Shown: in pieces, positions 37,401 through 48,832 of the stretch
Numbering within the stretch: position 1 is the first letter of the stretch
Layout: every line of letters begins with the position of its first letter
Assembly: GCA_035235625.1 (NCBI GenBank)
Contig: CP141141.1
Coordinates: 38,036,219-38,100,218, forward strand
Length of the DNA: 64,000 nucleotides
DNA from: Saururus chinensis
Taxonomy: Eukaryota; Streptophyta; Magnoliopsida; Piperales; Saururaceae
Direction of reading: 5' to 3'
Position numbers and translations under genes: made by a program
Notes under the pieces: model-generated
The model's input: the letters and a program-made list of their open reading frames with translations, nothing else
Database searches by the model: none
Told to the model about the DNA's origin: nothing

Positions 37401-38200
37401 TTCCTGTTGGCTACTGAAGATTCTGTCTCATATTGTGAAGGTAGTTGCTGTTAGGTGCTTCCATTTTTTTTTCCTGTTATTCATCATTTGTTGCAAAATC
37501 ATCAAGTAATTTAAATGATCGTTTGAAATTCAAGGGAAACGTCCTTAATGGAACTTGTTCTCTGTTTAAAAAAGTGTGGACAACTTAATTTTTTAGTACA
37601 AAGGTAGTAAGGTAATAACATTTATTAACTTGCCAGTTTCTTCCTAAATAGTTTTTTTTCTTATTTTGTTTTTGTTCATGAGTCATAATGACCTGATGAG
37701 ATAACGAATGTAATAAAATGTTGCAGCTTTATGCCTGGTGTGCAAGAATACTTTCAGCTTTGACTGCTTGCTCGCACAATGAAGATAGGTTTGGAGTTGC
37801 CCAACTCACAGGCTGCAACGCATCCGTGGTTTCTGCACTGCTTTCCTGTCTAATTGCTGTGGAGGCATGCCTTGGAAAGAAGACGAATCCTCGGTCCGCA
37901 CATATGATGGGCCCAGCAAATATAAAGTGGGCCACAGTAAGTACAGGAAACAGAAATGAGCAATCAAGCATTGCTGGTAAAAAGAAAGGTGGGCCACTGC
38001 ACAGCAAGGCCTATTCCATGTCTGATGTTCTTAGAACTTCTATTTATGAAATTGTCTCTGTTTTTCACGATGAGATGCAATCAAGTCTCAAGGCTTCAAG
38101 TTTGGAAAAGGATTGGATCATTCAAGACAAGCCTTTGTACGGGAGTAGGGAGGCCCTTGTGCAGAAACTATCTCAATTTTTAGCCTTCTGTGCGTGCTGA
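34411..38200 (+). CDS. NDC1: Nucleoporin NDC1 (plant Ndc1-Nup protein)
   Basis: NDC1 is a transmembrane nucleoporin that anchors the nuclear pore complex in the pore membrane. Four exons join in frame: 34411-34956, 36102-36326, 36729-37112 and 37727-38200, giving 542 amino acids and a TGA stop at 38198. All introns are GT-AG and all junctions are phase 0. Six hydrophobic segments are visible at about residues 12-38, 46-70, 116-134, 151-171, 204-220 and 229-251, which matches the six-span topology of the family. The rest is a soluble C-terminal half. The first ATG after a GC/CT-rich leader is used and follows TCCAGA. There are no stops or frameshifts. The promoter just upstream is the part duplicated at 15555-15794. 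Recognition rests on the membrane pattern and recalled plant NDC1 sequence, not on a search. Confidence 0.85.
35834..35861 (+). repeat. (ATT)n microsatellite in NDC1 intron 1
   Basis: About nine ATT units. Confidence 0.85.
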
Positions 38201-38229
38201 ATTAAAAAAGAACATATTTTTCCTATGGA

Positions 38230-39670
38230 TTGAGATCTGTGAGGAATCAATGATTCAATTCTAAAATGAAAATATATGGACCGTTGAGGTTCCTTGAAGT
38301 GATTTATTACGAGCTGTTGGCTTCATAAGCACAGGAGAGGTCACCATACCACTGAGGCATGTCTGTTGTAGACTATTTACTGAGGAAATTTTAAGTCCCT
38401 TTTTTTAACTTATCTGAAATATCTGTTGTAACTGCCTGTTTCTTTCGGAAAATTTTTGAATACTTGTTCTTTCCAGTTGAAATATAATGAAGATCCTTCG
38501 AAAATATAATTAAATAGTTATTCGTATTGGGATAGCACTAGATGTGATCAGCCGGATTTCAACTACCTCCAAGCCACAATACGCACATCCCCAATCTAAA
38601 CAATTCAACCGACCAAAAATAACATCATTTGATCACAAAAATGCAAATTGAAGAACACGCATAAAGTGAACAAAATCACGAATTTTGATAAACTAAAGAC
38701 AAGTTACCTATATTCGCTGTTTTCCTGCTGCGGCAACAATGAAATACGGGCCATGTAACTTTAAGAACAAACTTTGGATTAAAATGAACAACCTTTATCG
38801 TCTGAGCTCCAACCTCAGCACAAAGCGGAGAAGGAAAAAGAACAAGAATTTAAACTTCACAAGCCGTTGTAGATTGGAGCAAGTAGTGGGAAGCAAAGTT
38901 CAAGGCTTTCCCTGACCAGGCAATATGGGCGGCAAATCCAATTCAGCTGCTCCTCGAGAAAGAGGCAAGGGCAAAGGGGGTGGTTGTCACGGTCTTAATT
39001 AGGGCTGAGAATCGGGTCGGGTCATGACCTGACCCTATTTTTAAATCGGGTCGAAAATCCAAACCCTAACTCTACTTGAGTCGGGTATGCGGGTAACCCT
39101 ATTTTTTTTCTCAATTTTTTTGTTAGACTCATATTATATACATTTTGCTTGCAAAGGGAAAACACAAATAAAACTAAATATATTATAACATTAATTTGTA
39201 ATATTTGGTTCTTTGGCTAATTTGTGGTTGATATTTTTTTTGTAGTAATCATCAACGAAGACCTTAGAGGTATAATGTTGCATTTCCTCTATTCTATGAG
39301 AATGATAACAAAACAGACCTTCAACGCTTGTTTACTCATGATCAACCCACTTGGCTTTCGATAACTCACATACCAATACAAAAAAGATTAAACATTATTT
39401 CTTTAATGGCCAGAGAGGATCATGCGTTTTAGCATGTCTTAATTTCAACAAAAGCACTACATTGCACAATACCTGGTTGTATCATCCGGGATGGATAAGT
39501 TCAGGTCAACCTAGCAAAGGGAGGGGCCGAAAGGAGGGCAAAGAATATAGGGGTCTCCACGATTTGCCAATGTGATGCCAAGGTGTTCATCATTAAACAA
39601 AGGACTTCTGACTGGGAAGGACTAGGAAGGACTCTCCTTCCTTCCCGAAGGGATTCCTACTCATATGAGT
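38230..39670. other. Intergenic, NDC1 3' flank
   Basis: The NDC1 3' UTR probably ends near 38500 (AATATAATGAAG). Downstream, 39000-39110 has a GC-rich patch with GGGTCGGGTCATGACCTGACCC-type symmetry typical of transposon ends. No gene is supported. Confidence 0.4.
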
Positions 39671-39679
39671 CCTGAAATT

Positions 39680-40020
39680 AGGGGTGTAAATGGACGGATG
39701 TAGATAAGACATGTCTGTAGTCGTCCGTTTTTATGCGAACCATGTGCTTGTTCATCTGCATTTGTCCATGATGGACACGAACGGAAATGGACGGACACGG
39801 ACGGAATGAAGGTGAAAGTTTAACATATACTACTTTGTTCTCAAATTAAGGGTGGTTAGCAAAAAAATTAATTAAAAAGTAAGTTATAATAATAGTAAGA
39901 TAATTAATCTAAAGAATAAATAAATAATAATATTATAGAAGACATGTGAGAGTATAATATGTATTTTTTACAATCTTTTTATAAAAATTAACTATGTGAC
40001 ATAGGTTAATAATTTAGTAT

Positions 40021-40074
<54 letters not shown>

Positions 40075-40219
40075 GGCGGACACGGACAGCTGTGAACACA
40101 ACCAACCCTTGTTCATGTCTGTCTGTATTAGGGGCGGACAAAAAATAATATTATCTATTTTAGTGCGGACGAACGTAAACACGGATGGACACCGGACAAA
40201 CGGACGCCTTTACACCCCT
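39680..40219. mobile_element. Mutator-like MITE, 540 bp
   Basis: Terminal inverted repeats AGGGGTGTAAATGGACG at the left and the reverse complement of AGGGGTGTAAAGGCGTCCG at the right. The flanking 9-bp duplications CCTGAAATT (39671-39679) and CCCGAAATT (40220-40228) differ at one base. A TSD of 9 bp suggests a MULE-derived element. It contains the (TA)n run at 40026-40071 and several GGACGGACACGGACGG-like subterminal repeats. Confidence 0.8.
40026..40071. repeat. (TA)n microsatellite
   Basis: An uninterrupted TA dinucleotide run of 46 bp inside the MULE-like MITE. Confidence 0.95.
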
Positions 40220-40798
40220 CCCGAAATTCCTCTCCTCATCTGGCTCAAATACCCCGTCTTTCGTTACATATCAAATATCCCATCTAATAAAGAGGTAATT
40301 TAGGTATTACACAAAAATCTCAGTCCCCCTTGTGACTTTAATAATAGAGTAGATAAGCCCCATGTTGGAGAATATGCATGGCCATACGAGGTTGACATTT
40401 AATGGGTATAGTTCAATGAATTTTAAATCACCGGTTGTAGTTAGCGATTTTAACCAAAACCTAATGACTAATATTCATGTACTTTAATAAAAGGGTCTTG
40501 GATGTCAAACTGGAGTTTCAACATGAAAAGGGACTTCGTTGGCATATTGGGTTTTAACTTGGTATGCCGCAATGTTGAGTATTCTTTTTCAATATAGTTT
40601 AATCTCTTACAATTAGTCGTTGTAGATTTCATAATGAAATCTTTAAATTTCACAATTTAGTGTTAGAGTGTTTGGATTGGTGAAAACTGGGAGAAATAGA
40701 AAGAGAAAGAGAAAATGAATCCAGGTAAGAGAGAAACTAAGATATTCCTAAAAAAATTTTACTGTTTGGTTGCACAAATTATGTTAGAAAAAATTAAC

Positions 40799-41220
40799 GG
40801 TGATGGTGGTAGCGGTAGTGGCAGCGTAGGCAATGGTGGCAGCTGCAGTGGCAACGGTGGCAATGGTAGTGATGGTGGTGGTGGTGGTGGTGGTGGTGGT
40901 GGCAGGACTGGTGGTGGCGGCGGCAGCAGTAATGGCAGTGGGGGTAGTGGTAGTAACAGTGGTGGCGGTGACGGTAGTGGTAGCGGTGACAAAGGTGGTG
41001 ACAATGGCGGTGACAATGACAGTGGTGGTATTAGCAGCGGTGATGGTGATGGCTGTAGCAGCGACGGGGGTGGTGATGGCATCAGTGATGGTAGCAGCAA
41101 TGATAGTGGTGACAACAATAGTAGTAGTGGTAGCAGTAGTGGCAGTAGCAGCAGTGGTAGCAGCGGCAACGACGGTGGTGAAGGCGGTAATAATGATAAT
41201 AGTGGTAGTAGTGGTAAGAT
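40799..41220. repeat. GGT/AGC-rich trinucleotide repeat tract
   Basis: About 420 bp of interrupted GGT, GGC, AGT and AGC triplets. Because the period is three, long frames stay open on both strands (Gly/Ser-rich, Leu/Pro-rich, Val/Ala-rich). No gene structure surrounds it, so I treat it as an expanded and degenerated microsatellite. Confidence 0.88.
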
Positions 41221-41229
41221 ATAAGTATA

Positions 41230-44200
41230 TAGTACGTTGATTTTTTTACAAAACTTATAGGTCAATAGGTGGAAAGTTTTTGGGTTAATTTTTCATCTAT
41301 TTTCTTTTCGTTTTCACTTTAATTTCTCTTTTTTTACTTTTACCAAATAATAGAAGTTGAGAATTTTTTTTTTTTTTTTTCATTTCCCCGACTTTCCACC
41401 CATCCAAACAGATTATTCTTTTTGAATTTCCAGTGATATGTTTACAATCCACCGTTAGTAAATTGAGATTTTAGTATGATATTATGAATGCAGCGATATT
41501 ATGAATGCAGCGTTAGTGGATTAGGGTTCAGAACAACGATTTTATAATTTTAAGTTAGTAAAAAATAATAGAATTTTAAGTGCCCAGGATTTGGGTACTG
41601 TAGTTATAACATAAAACAATAATTTTATAATTCCACCTCTTAGAGGTGGTCTTCTAAAATGATCATGATCAGGCAAACATTACATTGCTCTCCTCTTCGT
41701 CTCCTCTACCGTCTGCCTCCACTGGGCTGCTTGCCCCATTGCTGACCACCACAACAACCCCCATTGCCTCTGCTGGACTACTGGCCTTGTCACGGCCACA
41801 ACAACCCTCGCCACCAGCCATGAACAGGCTCATAGTTTAAAATGACATTGAGCTCCCTCACAACGACCTAGGGCAAAGCTTGGGCGAGCAGTGAGCATTT
41901 GGCCACGCGAGCCCTTGAAGGTGCCATCTTTCCCAGCAATGTGAGCTTGAGTTTTCTCAAGAATGGTACCTCCTCTTCCAGGTAACCTCCTATCCCTCCC
42001 CGTCCTCTCTTCTCTCTCCCTTTGAAATCTCTTCTATTCTGTTTTTGGTCTTTCAAATATACTTGCCCACCCCCTTCATTCTTTCTCTGTCTATCTCTTC
42101 CTTTTTCTCTCAGTCACTCGTTCAGTTGCTATCTAGACCAATTTATTGGCCCTTGCAATTGGATTTTGCATAGATTTTGTGTTCCCATAAGGAAAGACAA
42201 TGTCCACAGACTAAAAATTGCATGAACAACGAAGGGCTTTACAATTTGTAGTAATTCAGAGTGTTTTATTTATTTTACTATGTGGGCTACCCCATTCAAA
42301 TAGACAATGCCATTACATAGCAGTACTGTTTGGATTTGGAAGCTTTTATCAACTAGTTGTGGGGGACTTCTTTGCTACAATAAAACTGAGTCAGCAATGT
42401 GCTGCAATGTGAGGGATGGGCCAAAAGCCGAAGAGATTTAAATATGGAGACTTTCTTGTATTAGGATGTTGGTTGAATATTTTGCTCCCTATATGTCCTC
42501 TCTTTTTTCTCCCCTCCCCTCCTTCCTATTTCAGTGTTTTCCTTACGAAAGTGGAAGGCGAAACACAGACACAAGTGGGTTTTATTTTTTGCAAACAAGA
42601 TGTTATCAATGCAAGGGAAAGTAATTTGGAAAGTAATGTGATTGAAGTCAAAATTCCTCCTTTTCAAAAAAAATTGTTGTTTTTCCCATCATTATGGTAT
42701 TTTTAATATTCTAATTTGTTATTTAATGTTTTTTTTATGAATAATAACATCTTTTACAATTGTTTTCTTAATAATCAAACTAATGTTCACAATAATGCTC
42801 GTTGAGTGACTGTATGAATAATGCCATGTGTACAATTATGCAAAGACTCAGAAGCACTAGGAGTAGGAGGGGGCCATATATGGGTTTCACTATGGGAATA
42901 AGAAAGCGTTGATGTCTTCCAACACTATCAGTCATTTTGGTTTTGTACCAATGTGCAAATATGATTTACCCATATCTTTCTTTTACCATTTTACCATTCC
43001 ATAAAGCAATGAATGAAGAGGGCTTTGCTTATATATATAAATACTCATCTAATTAAGCCTTGATTTCTCCCTGGTTATGGTATTGGTTAGTATCTTTCTT
43101 GAAGGTAATTACTGTATGTTTAAAGGAAGGAAAAAATTTGTTGTTTGTTAAAGACTCAATCTCAGAGCTTTTAAATTAAGTAAAACCTTGTTATGAGCAT
43201 CCAATCAAATTGAAATGCAGTTGGGTGACGCTGTTGAACCGGCAAATTCTTCTTTTCAAACTTTGCTTTATCTTGTTTTTTAGAGAATGACAGAAGAACA
43301 TGCTTGTGTTGTTGTAGCCCTGTATGTGTTTGGGCTTCTCGTTACTGCTGGTCACTCCATAAGCTGCAAAAAGTATGTGGCAACTGTGTAAACTGTAAAG
43401 TTGGTCACCTCTGCCGACATAGGAATTTTATTATACATATTCTAAGCCCAATTCTATCAATGTTTTGAGTTCACTGATTTGCACTTCTCCGTTAGACATT
43501 TTAGAATAGCGCCATGATTTTGCACAGTCATCATGTTACACCTCGAGAAGTATTGAATGCATCATCTACTAACAATCACGACATATTGAATGGTTTAGGT
43601 ACAGAAGAAAAATGATCAATAGACTAAAGAAATTATTTGTTGCAAGCACATTTCTTTCTCGAAGTGGTCAAAACTACTATTCTGGTTTGAACTGTTTTCT
43701 TAAAACAGTTATTTCTCAATTGACAGGATTCTAGATGCAGAATACTAAATTATTAAATACCAATCTATATGCTTTAGAATTTTTAGATGTGCATGGCATT
43801 CCTCTTCCATTAACTCCAAATAACTTGACTGTTTGTTCTCAGGGCTAGTACACATTAAAATTTCTTTTGCTGATATGCTTGTATGGATAAATGTTGTTTT
43901 CTCAAAGAAACATGATTATGACTTACTACTATACTCACTATTATTTAACCTAGTGATATTTAAATTGAGATTGTCGCTGGCATAACCTTGACTTGCTCTT
44001 ATATGGCTGGTACATTTGGAATTGACTAGAGTGATTGTAGTTTAATATCACAAGTTTGCACCTATTTTCTATATGATCTTTCTTAGATAAGACAATTCAA
44101 TTGGGCATGTATTAAAGTGGGAAGAAATGAATTGGCGAGAAAAGGCTTGGAAGTAGCAGAGAAGAGGCTTTCAAGGTGGCTAGAATATTATGACACGAAA

Positions 44201-45820
44201 ATAGGGAGATTTGTTGGTATCAAGCTTGTTTGTATCTGACTTGGACCATAGCTGGGTATCTATCCTAAAAAATGCTACTCGCCAATCAAGAGATGGCTTT
44301 AATACTCATCTAGGAGGAAGATATGGATTTATTGGAAAAGAGCGTGTGTATTCTTAATAAAAGCCCTCGTGTCAAGTGTTCTAGGAGAGCTACCATGTCT
44401 TAGGTTCTTAAAGAGCACCACGAAATGCCCTACTAAATCATAATGTAGATTTTGATTTAGACGATGATACGACAACTCAAGTGGAACAAAGTATAGCGGC
44501 TAATATATGGAGGGATGGAACAGTTGCATAAATGTAGAACTATGCAATGTTTATAATGATAGACTTATAGATGTAATATGCTAGAACTATGCAATATTTA
44601 TAATGATAGACGTATAGATTTAGTATTGTTACGACTTGGGAGCCTTGTGCATCATTGCATTATAGTCTTTTTATTTAAGAAATTGTCTTTGTAATGTAAA
44701 TATTTTATTTTATGTGCTAATAACGTATTTGAGGTTACTAAACTATAAACTATGGATTAGTCAAATTCAAAAATTGTTGATTAAACATTTACATGAGTTA
44801 ATTATTTTGAAATCTAGGAGCTTAAATTCGGGGATTCTAGCAATACAGGATTTGGGCATCTAAATAATTAAAAATCTAGTAGATTGAATCCAAGAATTTG
44901 GATTAAATTCTAGAATTCGATATTTTAAATCCATCGTTCTAGAATCAACATTGACTAACCCCAATGTTGAGTATTGGGTTTTAACTTGGTATGCCGCTAC
45001 GTTGAGTATTCTTTTTCGAGAAAGCTTAATCTCTTACACTTAAGTTGGCATTTCAGTTTGTTTTAGTGAAGAGTTATTTTGTGTTCAGTTTATTTCATTT
45101 TGAAAATTTCTTGAAGTATAAAAAGAGGGGAAAAAAAGATGAGTAAAATAAGCAGAAAAATAAAGGAGAAGACTCAAAAAATAATTTGCTTAGATTTTAA
45201 AATCTCAAAAATAATTTTCTCACATTGTAAAAATTTAAAAATATCTTGCCTAAACTGTAAAAAAAACTATAAAAAAATCTGGCTAAAACATATTTTTTAC
45301 AAAAAATTTGTAAAAAACTCGAAATTAGGAAAATTTTGCAAACTTAGCAAAATTTCGAAATGTATTTTGTACAAGCCCATTTTGTCGAAAATAATGAAAT
45401 TTCACAAAAACTATTCTCACACCATACGAGTCTCTAACCACATTAGCAATTTTTTTTTTAAAAAAGAGTTTAACCTTGTGGGGCTCACATATATTGTAAC
45501 TAAAATGCCAAATTTTCTAGTCTTTATGTCTAATGTTTATAGTTCTAGTTTCACTATGATACTTTTGATTTTGTATTAAATTTTGGATCAATTTAACTAG
45601 TCCCAGTTACTTACATAAACTAAAAATACAAACTTTTTAAGACTAAACCAAAGTAGAATTAAAAAAAGGTTTATATACAAGTTATTTAATAGAAAAAAGT
45701 TGTACGAGTTCTAGTCATGGCATATCAAGTTTTGCAAAACCTAATTCTTGTGGGTTGTATCCATGCTTAGGAGGTGTTGTTGAGACCTGAAAGCAGTTTC
45801 TTGAAATTATTCTGGAAATA
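41230..45820. other. Intergenic, no supported gene
   Basis: AT-rich DNA with short unrelated open frames, scattered poly-A/T tracts and no recognised domain. The sequence CAATGTTGAGTATTC..TTTTTC recurs at about 40570 and 44997, suggesting a short dispersed repeat. Confidence 0.5.
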
Positions 45821-45826
45821 GTTATA

Positions 45827-46027
45827 CTCCCTCTATCCCAAATTAATAGCTTCATTTGGTAAAAAAATTTGTTCAATATTAATAGCTTCATTTTGTTCAA
45901 TTTAAGTGATTGGGTACTTAAAAAAGATTATCGTAAGCTTATTTTCCCTTCTCATAAATGTAAGTTTTACCATTCAATAAAAATTACTATTTTCTTAAAT
46001 ATAGTTATTAATATAAGACGGATGGAG
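45827..46027 (+). mobile_element. Stowaway-like MITE, 201 bp
   Basis: Termini CTCCCTCTATCCCAAATTAA and the reverse complement of CTCCATCCGTCTTATATTAA are flanked by TA on both sides (45825-45826 and 46028-46029). The CTCCCTCCGTC end and TA target are hallmarks of plant Stowaway/Tc1-mariner MITEs. Confidence 0.85.
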
Positions 46028-46941
46028 TATTTATATGCAATAATGTGAGCCATTTTGGTGGTCAGAACTAATTATCAGACCTAAAATTCAATTCATGTTA
46101 GAAGACATAAACCGAGAGCTAACTCAAAGATCCAGGAATCAGTTTGCATAATAAACCCTGCATGGAAGAGTAAATGCCCGTCCTCTAAATAAGCCTTTTT
46201 CAACCAATAGTCCGATCTTGTTTGGTGGCTGAGATAGTCTAAACGACGTATGATCACAAGGAGCACAAGAGGTAGGAGGTGACACCAGGAATACAAAAAC
46301 TGCCAAAGGGTAATAAGAAAGGCAGAAGATGAGGATGAGGAGGCCGGGAAGGAAGAAGGAGGGAACATGGAAGAAGAGGAAAATAATTGGCAGGTGGAAG
46401 AGGAAAGGAAGTAGAGCTGGTCGGCCACGAGCCACACTCAAAGCAGATTCACAATAGCTCAGAGGAGCATATTGTTTTAGTTTCAAAAGAGGCTGACAAG
46501 CCTTGTAGATTCAATGATGATAAGATGAAGAGGAATTTACATACATTCTAGTCAATCAATGTGGCAAAATTTAAACATCAATTTTTTTTCGTGCTTATTA
46601 CACTTGTTAAGGTTCATTCTATGATATCATGAAACCAGCTTAATGATTTAATAGACTTGACCCGAACTGTGTATTAATAACTGCAAAAAAGGCTGAAAAT
46701 ATGCAAATTTTGCCGCATTGTAAATCTCTCTAAGATTATAGTCCCAAGTCAATATTTTAATTTGACTGGTCGAGCCAAACCAAGCTTTGGAACCATACTC
46801 ACCTAAAGTGCAGGAGAAAAGAACGCAGGTTTGTTCATTCCATAGAGAAGTGGAAAGAAATTCACTTCTATGTAGCATGAATGCTATATTTTTACAGGTT
46901 TCTCAGGACATTAGATGTTTGTTTATATACCATGTAAGATG

Positions 46942-47144
46942 CTCCCTCCGTCCTAAATTAATACCACTATTTGGTAAAAAAGTTTGTTCCATATTAATAA
47001 ATCTATTTTGTTAAATCTAAGTGGTTGAGTACTTCAAAAAAGTATCAGAAGTTTATTTTCCCTTCTCTTATGTGTGAGTTTCCCCATTCAATAAAAACTA
47101 CTTTTTTTTCTTCAAATGTAACTATTAATAGAGGATGGAAGGAG
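46942..47144 (+). mobile_element. Stowaway-like MITE, 203 bp
   Basis: It starts CTCCCTCCGTCCTAAATTAA and ends GAGGATGGAAGGAG followed by TA; the left TA has changed to TG. It is internally similar to the MITE at 45827-46027. Confidence 0.85.
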
Positions 47145-47579
47145 TACAACCTTCAAAAGTAAGGTTATCCATGCTATGAACCACTGCTCTATCCATCTTC
47201 TCAGGATTGACACCTTTGTAGCTGCAAAGAATTAACTTGGTTACAGTTTAGTTCGTTTTTATCTAATAGATCACAAATTGGAAGAGACCAACAAAGAGTT
47301 TCAGACTTCATTTCCTTTTGGTTGCAAGTCACAACAGATCAACGTTCCCAGGTAGCAATGAGTGCATCGACGCCTTTTTCCCCTCTCCAATTGTCTAGGG
47401 CAACCAGAATGTTGTGGATTTGCACACACAAGTCTATGGAACTCATGAATTTTTACAAGCCATCTTTCACCAATAATGAAGATACTTATTGGGTGAATTT
47501 CTTTGTTGGGCAAGTTCTCTTTAACCTGCTCTGGAATTTTCTTATAGTGCATTGGTATCACTTGGAATTGCACAAACAT

Positions 47580-47745
47580 AGAGTGAACCGATACTCTTTA
47601 TTTGCTTGATTAAGGGGATTCCATCGTGCTAACATGTGCATTCTGTGCATTATTTGTTGCAACAATGAGGAGGCTGAGGATCAACTTTTCTTTCAAGGCC
47701 GCTATTCTAAATTTTATTTGGAATATCATTTTCTCTAAATGGCAT
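47580..47745 (+). pseudogene. Possible LINE reverse-transcriptase zinc-binding (zf-RVT) relic
   Basis: One frame reads NRYSLFA, a stop, then CILCIICCNNEEAEDQLFFQ and YSKFY. This resembles the CxxC...HLFF..C pattern of the zf-RVT domain found at the end of plant non-LTR reverse transcriptases. It is short and broken and could be chance. Confidence 0.4.
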
Positions 47746-48832
47746 ATCATGAGAATTATATTTGAGCGAGAAATGTGTTGGCTAATGGACCTTCATCAGG
47801 ATTAATAGAGCGCATAGTCCATGCTAGTGGGTGAAGCATTGCTTTGTACGAAAGCTTCATTGTGGCCGTTATATCATCATCTGACGGCTACAGGATTTCC
47901 CCTAACCAGGGCTACTAATTCGCTAAATCCTCCCCTCCAGGAGGAAGATGATTTTTGCATACATTTGAAGGGGGGCCTCTCCAATCCATGGCGGCACGTC
48001 CACAGCCACAGCCTTTAGACAAACACCCACATATCGTACACATCTCCGACACTGTTGGACGAGTGCAACTTGCCAGCATTTGAAATTCAGGTGATATATT
48101 GATGGCAAGGGCATCCTCACAGTGCTTGTTGTGCTCCAAAAGTGGAACTCACAACGAGTAGGCCTTTCCCACGACCACTTTCTCTTCTCAGCCATGGTAT
48201 CACTGAACGTCACAAGCTCATGTCAGCATGCAACGCTTTAATGATACAAAGAAAAATATGCAATAATTATCGAGCTTGATACAGCATAATAACTAAAACA
48301 TAGGACATTTGAAATTTTCATTAAAATGATTTAGGCGCATGAGTACTTGTTTTCACAATCCAATGCAAGTGAATAATATATTATCTACATCACTAAATAT
48401 CTAACTCAAATTAAAAGTCTACAAGATTGTATAGTGGGCACTTATATGCCAATCCACCACTTTGATCAATAATAGAAATAAATAATGCATTCGCATACCT
48501 ACGAAGCATTCTTAGAAAGAAAGAAAAGAAAACCTAAGCTTCAAGGAAGTCCACACTACATATTGACAAACCCTTGAAGTGAATGATTTCCACCAGCAAC
48601 ATAAAGATGTTGAGTATATAAATATGCTTAATGAGATAGATAACAAGAACTAAAATAATAAATAAATTAAACAAAACATAAATCAAGTTAAGTCCAATTA
48701 TACCTTACAAATCTTCTCATAGTCATATCCGAACAAAGAGAAAAATTAAAGACATAAGATTCACTAAGACTTGATGGTAACATTTAAGAGTACAACTAAG
48801 CCTTATTAGAATATGCACCACCACACTGCTTA
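47746..48832. other. Intergenic, no supported gene
   Basis: AT-rich sequence with a GC-richer patch at 47900-48200 whose frames on both strands lack recognisable domains. Confidence 0.4.

Noticed and set aside
38880..39000. Possible short coding relic on the minus strand near the NDC1 3' flank
   Set aside because: The stretch is too short, two frames look equally protein-like, and no family could be named.
40715..41224. Gly/Ser-rich open reading frame of 169 codons
   Set aside because: The open frame follows from a trinucleotide repeat. Frames on both strands are equally open and no gene structure surrounds it.
45139..45579. Lys/Ile-rich open frame of 146 codons
   Set aside because: It is A-rich DNA with repeated AAAATTT-type words and no recognisable domain. 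Probably a chance frame.
46093..46486. Two overlapping minus-strand frames, Ser/Phe/Leu-rich
   Set aside because: They are caused by a GA-rich patch (46300-46410); no splice context or homology is seen.
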